Positions 14,708-18,975 of a stretch of 18,975 nucleotides of DNA are shown here, piece after piece. Under the pieces are notes generated by a model, which saw only the letters and a program-made list of their open reading frames with translations, did no database searches and was not told the DNA's origin. Within the stretch, counting starts at the first letter, position 1. Each line of letters starts with the position of its first letter. The stretch comes from Chloroflexota bacterium (GTDB lineage: Bacteria > Chloroflexota > Limnocylindria > Limnocylindrales > CSP1-4): positions 37,484 through 56,458 of the forward strand of contig VBFZ01000125.1 of the NCBI GenBank assembly GCA_005880805.1, in the 5' to 3' direction. A program made the position numbers and the translations under genes.

Positions 14708-14733
14708 GCGCGCGTGGGGTACGGAGGCGGGGT

Positions 14734-15495
14734 ATGCGCGGCGCCGATCTGACCGGGAAGGCTGTCCTGGTGACGGGCGGATCTTCCGGCATCGGCCTTG
14801 CCACCGTTGAGTGGTTCGCCAGGGCTGGCGCGACCGTGGCCCTGAACTACCGACCCGACAGCACTCGCGGAGCCGAAGCCGTTGCCCGGCTGCAGGCCGA
14901 GGGCTGGAAGGTCATCTACGCACCCGGTGACGTATCGGCCGCGGGCGAGGCCGAGCGCATGGTCGAGGACGCCATCGGTCGCCTCGGCGGGCTCGACGTG
15001 CTGGTCAACAACGCCGGGACGCCCGGCACGGACCAACCGATCGACCTGTCGAACTTCGACGCGATCACCGAGCCGTTCTGGCAGAACGTCCTGTCGACCA
15101 ACCTGATCGGGCCGTTCCGCTGTACGCGCGCTGCCGCAGATGCGCTCAAGGCGAGGCACGGGTCGATCGTGAACACGGCGTCGGTCAGCGGGCTGAACGT
15201 CGTCGGTAGCTCGATCGCCTACGGTGCCGGCAAGGCCGGGCTTATCAACCTCACCCGCAACCTTGCGCGCGCGCTCGCACCCGATGTGCGCGTGAACGCG
15301 GTTGCGCCGGGGCTCGTCGACTCGCCGTGGACGGCCGGTTGGCGCGAGGACCGAAAGACGTCAGTGGTCGAGCGAACACCGCTGCGGCGAATGTGCACCC
15401 CCGACGACATCGCCGCCGCGATCCTCTTCCTGGCAGTCGAGGGCTCGATGATCACCGGCCAGACGCTTGTCGTGGACGGTGGGCTCTCGCTGTAG
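14734..15495 (+). CDS. Short-chain dehydrogenase/reductase (classical SDR)
   Basis: A 253-residue classical SDR, full length. The start is ATG 14734, with GGAGG at 14723-14727. Visible motifs are the nucleotide-binding VTGGSSGIG (13-21), GDVS (65-68), LVNNAG (90-95), a catalytic serine in NTASVSG (Ser150), YGAGK (Tyr163, Lys167), and the C-terminal GQTLVVDGGLSL. LNYRPDS after the second strand, with Arg40, suggests NADP preference. It resembles 3-oxoacyl-ACP reductase/glucose dehydrogenase-type enzymes in general form, but the substrate is not defined. It is followed 99 bp later by the SnoaL-like gene on the same strand and is divergent from the ABM/LLM operon, so these may serve one small-molecule pathway. 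Confidence 0.95.
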   Translation: MRGADLTGKAVLVTGGSSGIGLATVEWFARAGATVALNYRPDSTRGAEAVARLQAEGWKVIYAPGDVSAAGEAERMVEDAIGRLGGLDVLVNNAGTPGTDQPIDLSNFDAITEPFWQNVLSTNLIGPFRCTRAAADALKARHGSIVNTASVSGLNVVGSSIAYGAGKAGLINLTRNLARALAPDVRVNAVAPGLVDSPWTAGWREDRKTSVVERTPLRRMCTPDDIAAAILFLAVEGSMITGQTLVVDGGLSL

Positions 15496-15594
15496 CAATT
15501 TCGGCCGCCCCACGTCAGGAGATGGACGGGAGGCGGACAATGATCTGGTCACCGGAGGGCGGCACCCTTCGATCCCGGGAACAGGAGACGGACC

Positions 15595-16002
15595 ATGGCA
15601 GTCGAGGTCAACGAGGGAACCATTCAGCAGCTTCGAAAGGCACTCGAAGCCGACTCGATCGACCAGTACTCGGACGAGCTATACAACCTCGCCGCGGAGG
15701 ACGTCATCGAGGACTGGCCGCAAGCGGGCGAGCGAATTCGCGGCCGGGACAACATCAAGGCGATCAATGAGAACTACGAAAAGAGCACCGGCACCCGTGT
15801 GAAGGGCAGGATCAGGCGCGTCAGCGGCGCCGGCGATCACTGGGTACTCGAAGGAACGATCGACTACGGTGACGGTGTTCCCGTCAGCTACGTGAACATC
15901 ATCGACCTGCACGACGGCAAGATCGCCCACGTCACCGAGTATTTCGCGAACCCATTCGAGGCGCCCGCCTGGCGATCTCGGTGGGTCGAGAAAATGGGCT
16001 GA
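15595..16002 (+). CDS. SnoaL-like / NTF2-fold protein
   Basis: A 135-residue protein with the cone-shaped NTF2-like pattern. A helical start (TIQQLRKALEADSIDQYSDE) is followed by DVIEDWPQAGERIRGRDNIKAI, in which the residues before the IRG loop line a pocket. A curved sheet then includes HWVLEGTIDYGDGVPVSYV and DLHDGKIAHVTEYFANPFEA. This last segment is the commonest hallmark of SnoaL-like ketosteroid-isomerase relatives. ATG 15595 follows GGAGACGG closely. Family members are cyclases, isomerases or hydrolases acting on small hydrophobic molecules, or simple binding proteins. Placement behind an SDR gene suits small-molecule modification. The reaction is unknown. Confidence 0.88.
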   Translation: MAVEVNEGTIQQLRKALEADSIDQYSDELYNLAAEDVIEDWPQAGERIRGRDNIKAINENYEKSTGTRVKGRIRRVSGAGDHWVLEGTIDYGDGVPVSYVNIIDLHDGKIAHVTEYFANPFEAPAWRSRWVEKMG

Positions 16003-16029
16003 CGACCGTCGGTAGCCGCGCGGTGGGCG

Positions 16030-17319
16030 TCAGGCCGGGCTCAGTGCCCTCCAGACGTCCATCGCCCACGGCCAGTCGTCCGGGTCGTCGAACACCACGC
16101 GCATCGCGGCCCCCCGCCCGGTAACCGCCGCGTACGCCTCCAGCACGCCGGTCGAGACGCCGGAGCTGTCGTCGACGTTGAGCCGTGCCTTGCCCAGCAG
16201 CTCCCCGTCCCGATGAGTCAGCGCGTCCGAGCCGAAGTGGCTCGCGACCTGCAGGAGGAAGCTCTCCGGGCTCATCGGGCCGTCCTCCGTGCCGGTCTCG
16301 GTGCCGGCGAGCGTGATCCCCCTGCCGCCTTCGCCGCCCCACCATTCTTCGTCCGTTCGTCGTTCCGCGAAGGAGCCCGGGATCTCCAGCGACCAGCCCT
16401 CGTGGACGATCGTCACGGGTTGGCGCCGGTAGCCGATCGGGGGCCGATTGCCGTTCTCGCCCGCCGCTCGCTCCTGGATCTGCTCCGCGGCACCGTCGAT
16501 GAATCCCCGGTGGTCGATCAGCTCCTTCCACTCCCGCCAGGGAAAGGGGAGCGAGGGGTCGAGCGGAAAGGCTCGCTGGAGGAGCGTGAGCGTCTCGTTC
16601 AGGAGGGCCCGCTCACTGTCGATGGCCGGTGGCCGCCAGCGGACCTCGCTCCACATCAGGCACAGCGCCCGGCTCAGGAGATAGCGTCCATCGGTGACGT
16701 CGGCCCACCAGGGCAGGATGTCGATCGCGGTGGCGGGGTCCTCGACTGCCCGCTCGAGCCAGGCGTCATCCCTGGGCCCGAGCGCACTGGCGAGGGCGCC
16801 GTTGAACGTGAAACGGACACCCGCCGGGGTCCCGACATGGAGCGTTCTGCCCTTGCGGCGTGCGTCGCGGGCCATGTTGAGCGTGGTCAAGAGCCAGGCC
16901 AGGTGCGCCTGCTCCAGCGGCGCGCGGTCGCCGGATCCAAAGTAGCCGGTCTCGTCGTGAGAGCCGTCCTCGGCGTCGAGCGGCGCCCACGTGATCTCAA
17001 GGTCCGTCCCGAGCCGCTGCAGCGCGTGTGACACGAACGTGTGGTAGCCGGGACCCGTTGGCCACGACGGCGCCGACACCTGTACACGACCGCCCTCCCC
17101 GGCCACGAAGCCCACGTTCTCGGCGGCCGGATGGAGTGAGACGAGCAGCTCCGACGCGCCGGACGGCAGCTTGTGAGAAGTCGTCGATCGCACTGCGTCC
17201 GCGTACTCCGCCTGGAACCACGCCTCGACGTCGGCGAGCAGCCTGTCGGGCGAGGGGACGCGCGGGATCAGGCCTCGTTTCTCGGCCTGACCGGCGAGGT
17301 AGACAGCGGGACGCTCCAT
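16030..17319 (-). CDS. Hypothetical protein, 429 residues
   Basis: I do not recognise this protein. It starts at ATG 17319, with an excellent ribosome binding site AGGAGGT at 17323-17329, and ends at TGA 16030. No signal peptide or membrane helix is evident, so it is probably cytoplasmic. It begins ERPAVYLAGQAEKRGLIPRV. The centre is rich in tryptophan and charged residues (AIDILPWWADVTDGRYLLSR, PFPWREWKELIDHRG). The last 110 residues look like a separate alpha-beta domain starting VTIVHEGWSLEIPGSFAERR, a form that recalls small secretion-associated beta-sheet proteins but is not diagnostic. It stands alone, convergent with the SnoaL-like gene 27 bp away. Its upstream region has a hairpin, tandem repeats and palindromes, suggesting tight regulation. 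Confidence 0.75.
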   Translation of the reverse strand: MERPAVYLAGQAEKRGLIPRVPSPDRLLADVEAWFQAEYADAVRSTTSHKLPSGASELLVSLHPAAENVGFVAGEGGRVQVSAPSWPTGPGYHTFVSHALQRLGTDLEITWAPLDAEDGSHDETGYFGSGDRAPLEQAHLAWLLTTLNMARDARRKGRTLHVGTPAGVRFTFNGALASALGPRDDAWLERAVEDPATAIDILPWWADVTDGRYLLSRALCLMWSEVRWRPPAIDSERALLNETLTLLQRAFPLDPSLPFPWREWKELIDHRGFIDGAAEQIQERAAGENGNRPPIGYRRQPVTIVHEGWSLEIPGSFAERRTDEEWWGGEGGRGITLAGTETGTEDGPMSPESFLLQVASHFGSDALTHRDGELLGKARLNVDDSSGVSTGVLEAYAAVTGRGAAMRVVFDDPDDWPWAMDVWRALSPA

Positions 17320-17334
17320 TGGACCTCCTGGAAG

Positions 17335-17358
17335 TCGCCTCGGACGATACCGAGGCGA
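17335..17358. promoter_or_regulatory. 9-bp inverted repeat next to the ribosome binding site
   Basis: TCGCCTCGG (17335-17343) and CCGAGGCGA (17350-17358) form a perfect 9-bp stem with a 6-base loop. It lies 5 bp upstream of the AGGAGG ribosome binding site of the 429-residue protein gene. It could be an operator or an mRNA hairpin affecting translation. No U-tract follows, so a terminator is unlikely. Confidence 0.65.
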
Positions 17359-17433
17359 GCACGCGCCGAAGACTGCCGTTTGGTACCAGCGCCCTGCGAC
17401 AGGAAGTCCCTCGCCCGGCCGAGCGTGCCTGCT

Positions 17434-17515
17434 GGCGCACGCGCTCCGGGCGGACGAATTGCAGCTCACGCACTTGTTCCGAGCGGACGAATTGCAGCTC
17501 ACGCACTCGTTTGGG
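17434..17515. repeat. Tandem 33-bp repeat
   Basis: Two nearly identical copies of a core GCGGACGAATTGCAGCTCAC followed by GCACT start at 17450 and 17483, exactly 33 bp apart. A degenerate third unit lies just before, around 17434-17449. Because 33 is a multiple of three, all frames stay open through it. The minus strand reads repeated RELQFVR. The core looks like a dispersed intergenic element, which only a genome-wide search could show. Confidence 0.8.
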
Positions 17516-17525
17516 AACGAACACG

Positions 17526-17542
17526 TTCGCCAAATTGGCGAA
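17526..17542. promoter_or_regulatory. 17-bp palindrome, possible operator
   Basis: TTCGCCAAATTGGCGAA is a perfect palindrome with 8-bp arms around a central A. A further CGCC/GGCG pair follows at 17545-17558. Both fall in the intergenic region upstream of the 429-residue protein gene. This form suits binding of a dimeric repressor; the regulator is unknown. Confidence 0.5.
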
Positions 17543-17585
17543 ATCGCCGGAAATGGCGCGTCGGGGAGCGTGTTCGACTTACATC

Positions 17586-17604
17586 CATTGCGCGACGCGC
17601 AATG
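17586..17604. promoter_or_regulatory. 19-bp inverted repeat downstream of the PAC2 gene
   Basis: CATTGCGC (17586-17593) and GCGCAATG (17597-17604) form a perfect 8-bp pair around GAC. It lies 31 bp past the PAC2 stop on that gene's strand, so it could stabilise or end its transcript. No T-run follows. It may equally be an operator for the downstream 429-residue protein gene. Confidence 0.5.
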
Positions 17605-17635
17605 CGGGATAGGTACCGCCCGACTTCCGCCAGCC

Positions 17636-18496
17636 CTAGTTCAACCGCTCGCGGCTACCACCTTCCGCGCCGCCACCGCGCAGGAAGCGCTCGATGTCCG
17701 CGATCAGGTCGTCGCCCGAGGGCAGGCGCGCCTCGTCGGCCATCGACTCGAGGCGTTCCAGGTACAGGCGCGTCTTCTCGTCGACCGCGATCGCGGCATC
17801 CAGGCGTGTCCGCAGCTGGCTGGCCTCCTCGGTCAGTTCCTCCAGGTCGAGCTCCTGGCCCAGGTGCTTGCTGACCGCTCGCAGCAGCTCGATGGCGGCC
17901 GCCGGGTAGGCGCCGCTGACGTAGTGCGGAACCTGCGCGAAGTACCCCACCGTGGGAATTCCGGCCACCGCGATCGCCATGTCCAGGACCGAGATTGCCG
18001 CGGACGGCACGCGCAGCAGGCCCTTCGGACCGGGCTGGACCTCGCCGAGGAGGAGCCCAGGCTGCGACTCTGTGCCCAGGATCGGCACGGCGCGAGTGTG
18101 GGGGACGGCGGCCGGAATGGCACCGAGGCTGATCCACTCGACGACATTGAACTGCTTGGCGAGCTTGACCGAGTCGTCGGCCAGCTCGCGCCACCGGAAA
18201 TCCGGCTCGAGACCCCAGAGGACAAGCACGTCGCGCTTGCCGATCTTCGCGTGGCGGAGCGTGACCTCGGGCCAGGTGAGTTCCTTCGGCCGCCCGTCGA
18301 TGATGTCAAGCGTCGGCCTTCGCGATCGGTAGTCGAACAGCAGGTCGCTGTCGAACGTGGCGATGACTTCACCGTCGTCGGCCAGCCGCCCGGCCGCGGT
18401 GGTGGACGCCCCACCCGCGTCGACCCAGCTGTCGAAGGCGACCACCAGCGTCGGAGAAGCCATCTTCCTGACTTCCCCGAGTCGATAGAGGCCCAT
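17636..18496 (-). CDS. PAC2 family protein
   Basis: A 286-residue protein of the PAC2 (proteasome assembly chaperone-like) family, PF09754. Characteristic segments are LVVAFDSWVDAGGAST near the N-terminus, VIATFDSDLLFDYRSRRP, an IGKRDVLVLWGLEPDFRW strand and helix, VEWISLGAIPAAVPHTR, and a conserved VGYFAQVPHYVSGAYPAAAI. The C-terminal 70 residues form a likely coiled coil with charged heptads (LEELTEEASQLRTRL), ending in a flexible Gly/Arg tail. Bacterial PAC2 proteins are widespread in Actinomycetota and Chloroflexota; their exact role is not settled. The start at ATG 18496 has no Shine-Dalgarno site but has TATCCT exactly 6 bp upstream. An internal ATG eleven codons later is the alternative. 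A separate small gene ends 69 bp upstream. Confidence 0.92.
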   Translation of the reverse strand: MGLYRLGEVRKMASPTLVVAFDSWVDAGGASTTAAGRLADDGEVIATFDSDLLFDYRSRRPTLDIIDGRPKELTWPEVTLRHAKIGKRDVLVLWGLEPDFRWRELADDSVKLAKQFNVVEWISLGAIPAAVPHTRAVPILGTESQPGLLLGEVQPGPKGLLRVPSAAISVLDMAIAVAGIPTVGYFAQVPHYVSGAYPAAAIELLRAVSKHLGQELDLEELTEEASQLRTRLDAAIAVDEKTRLYLERLESMADEARLPSGDDLIADIERFLRGGGAEGGSRERLN

Positions 18497-18502
18497 CCAC
18501 CA

Positions 18503-18508
18503 AGGATA
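18503..18508 (-). promoter_or_regulatory. -10 element for a leaderless PAC2 transcript
   Basis: On the minus strand TATCCT is followed by 6 bp and then the PAC2 ATG. This is the same geometry as at 6127-6132 and 8815-8820. No Shine-Dalgarno sequence is present, and the -35 region is not recognisable. Confidence 0.42.
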
Positions 18509-18565
18509 CGATCGGACCGCGTTTCCCTCGCGGGTAGCGCCACTAGCCGGCGGGAAGTTGGCCTT

Positions 18566-18898
18566 TCAGTCGCCGACCGAGAGGATCGTGTCCCCGCCGA
18601 AGGCCAGGGCGCCGGCAACCTGGTACTGGTCGGCGATCCTGTTCCAGGCCTCGAAGCCCGGGTGGTTGTCGTGCTCGTGATGGCCCTCTTCGGTCGCGAA
18701 CACCGCCACGACCATGTACTGCTGCGCGCCTTCGACGCCCCGCGTGGTGATCTCGAGCGGGCTGAGCGACGCGCGGACGAGCACCTTCCGGTCCAGCAGG
18801 TCCTGCCAGACGGGCAGCTCGTGCTCGCGAAACCCTGCCTCGAATTCCTGGACCCTGTCCTTCCCGACGCTCAGGACCACCGCGATCGTCTGCTGCAT
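18566..18898 (-). CDS. Small hypothetical protein, possibly of the dimeric alpha-beta barrel type
   Basis: A 110-residue protein. The start is ATG 18898, preceded by AGGAGG 7 bases upstream. The longer frame begins inside the neighbouring gene. It begins QQTIAVVLSVGKDRVQEFEAG, followed by a helix (FREHELPVWQDLLDRKVL), two strands (VRASLSPLEITT, QYMVVAVFATEEGHHEHD) and a helix ending FEAWNRIADQYQVAGAL. The strand-helix-strand-strand-helix order resembles a ferredoxin-like ABM or EthD barrel, but no family motif is certain. The histidine-rich GHHEHDNH patch could bind metal. It follows a gene whose stop codon (TAG 18910-18912) overlaps this gene's ribosome binding site, so the two are probably co-transcribed. 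Confidence 0.75.
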   Translation of the reverse strand: MQQTIAVVLSVGKDRVQEFEAGFREHELPVWQDLLDRKVLVRASLSPLEITTRGVEGAQQYMVVAVFATEEGHHEHDNHPGFEAWNRIADQYQVAGALAFGGDTILSVGD

Positions 18899-18909
18899 CG
18901 GTTGGCCTC

Positions 18910-18975
18910 CTACGCGCCCGACGGCCACGCCGGCGATTCAGGCTCGCCGATGGGCTTGTCGTCCCAGTCGTCGCG
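18910..18975 (-). CDS. C-terminal end of an unidentified gene (partial)
   Basis: The minus-strand frame is open from the window edge to TAG 18912-18910. It gives 21 residues ending in an acidic, proline-rich tail (DDWDDKPIGEPESPAWPSGA). The TAG is part of the TAGGAGG ribosome binding site of the next gene, a typical operon junction. Too little is present to identify it. Confidence 0.55.
   Translation of the reverse strand, partial: RDDWDDKPIGEPESPAWPSGA

Larger units (their letters stand above)
17359..17635. other. Gene-free region with repeats and palindromes between the 429-residue protein and PAC2 genes
   Basis: About 277 bp with no convincing gene. It contains the tandem 33-bp repeat and two palindromes listed separately. 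A minus-strand reading frame across the repeat encodes a reiterated RELQFVR pattern but has no ribosome binding site and decays into arginine-rich sequence, so I do not call it. The local composition is richer in A/T near 17526-17604 than the neighbouring coding DNA. Confidence 0.5.

Noticed and set aside
14580..14804. Upstream extension of the ABM-fold protein
   Set aside because: Low-complexity Pro/Arg sequence that runs into the divergent SDR gene. GTG 14579 has a perfect ribosome binding site.
17340..17533. Small protein with RELQFVR repeats on the minus strand
   Set aside because: No ribosome binding site, a TTG start only, and the frame decays into arginine/serine-rich sequence. The pattern is explained by a 33-bp repeat keeping frames open.

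Overview
This is a GC-rich (about two-thirds G+C), densely coded bacterial window. It combines an SARP/AfsR-type BTAD regulator, an F420-type LLM oxidoreductase, a PAC2 protein, a DUF4287/DUF5655 protein and several TANNNT-type -10 elements placed for leaderless transcripts. That mix fits a soil or freshwater Chloroflexota lineage, or less likely an Actinomycetota. No ribosomal marker is present, so the phylum is an inference.

Left part (1-6291). The 3' end of a BTAD regulator (1-456) and a degenerate GGDEF protein (584-1180) lie on the + strand. Converging on them is a tightly packed minus-strand operon read from 6120 down to 1193: membrane adenylate/guanylate cyclase, APH-fold phosphotransferase, a frameshifted DUF421 (YetF-like) membrane protein, RidA, and a PLP-dependent D-threonine aldolase/D-serine dehydratase-type enzyme. 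Stops and starts overlap or nearly touch. The PLP enzyme has no ordinary start codon at its true N-terminus.

Middle (6292-11454). In order: a secreted Asp-box beta-propeller protein (+), a membrane-anchored neutral zinc metallopeptidase (-), a small membrane-anchored Cys-containing protein (+) and an HtrA-type lipoprotein protease with a PDZ domain (+). Together these are a cell-envelope set. Then comes about 840 bp without a conventional gene. It holds a tandem 41-42 bp repeat and, on the minus strand, what reads as a c-di-GMP-I (GEMM-I) riboswitch with its own promoter. A strong ribosome binding site follows the aptamer immediately and leads into a 35-codon hydrophobic ORF. This riboswitch-peptide unit is the most interesting item in the window.

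Right part (11455-18975). An OsmC peroxiredoxin (+) converges on a minus-strand operon of ABM-fold protein, LLM oxidoreductase, DUF4287/DUF5655 protein and VOC protein. Divergent from that operon run an SDR dehydrogenase and a SnoaL/NTF2-like protein (+). A large unrecognised minus-strand protein (16030-17319) follows. Its upstream region is unusually structured: a 9-bp hairpin next to the ribosome binding site, a 33-bp tandem repeat and two further palindromes. The window ends with a PAC2 protein, a small hypothetical protein and the last codons of another gene, all on the minus strand.

No tRNA, rRNA, CRISPR array, insertion sequence or integrase was seen.
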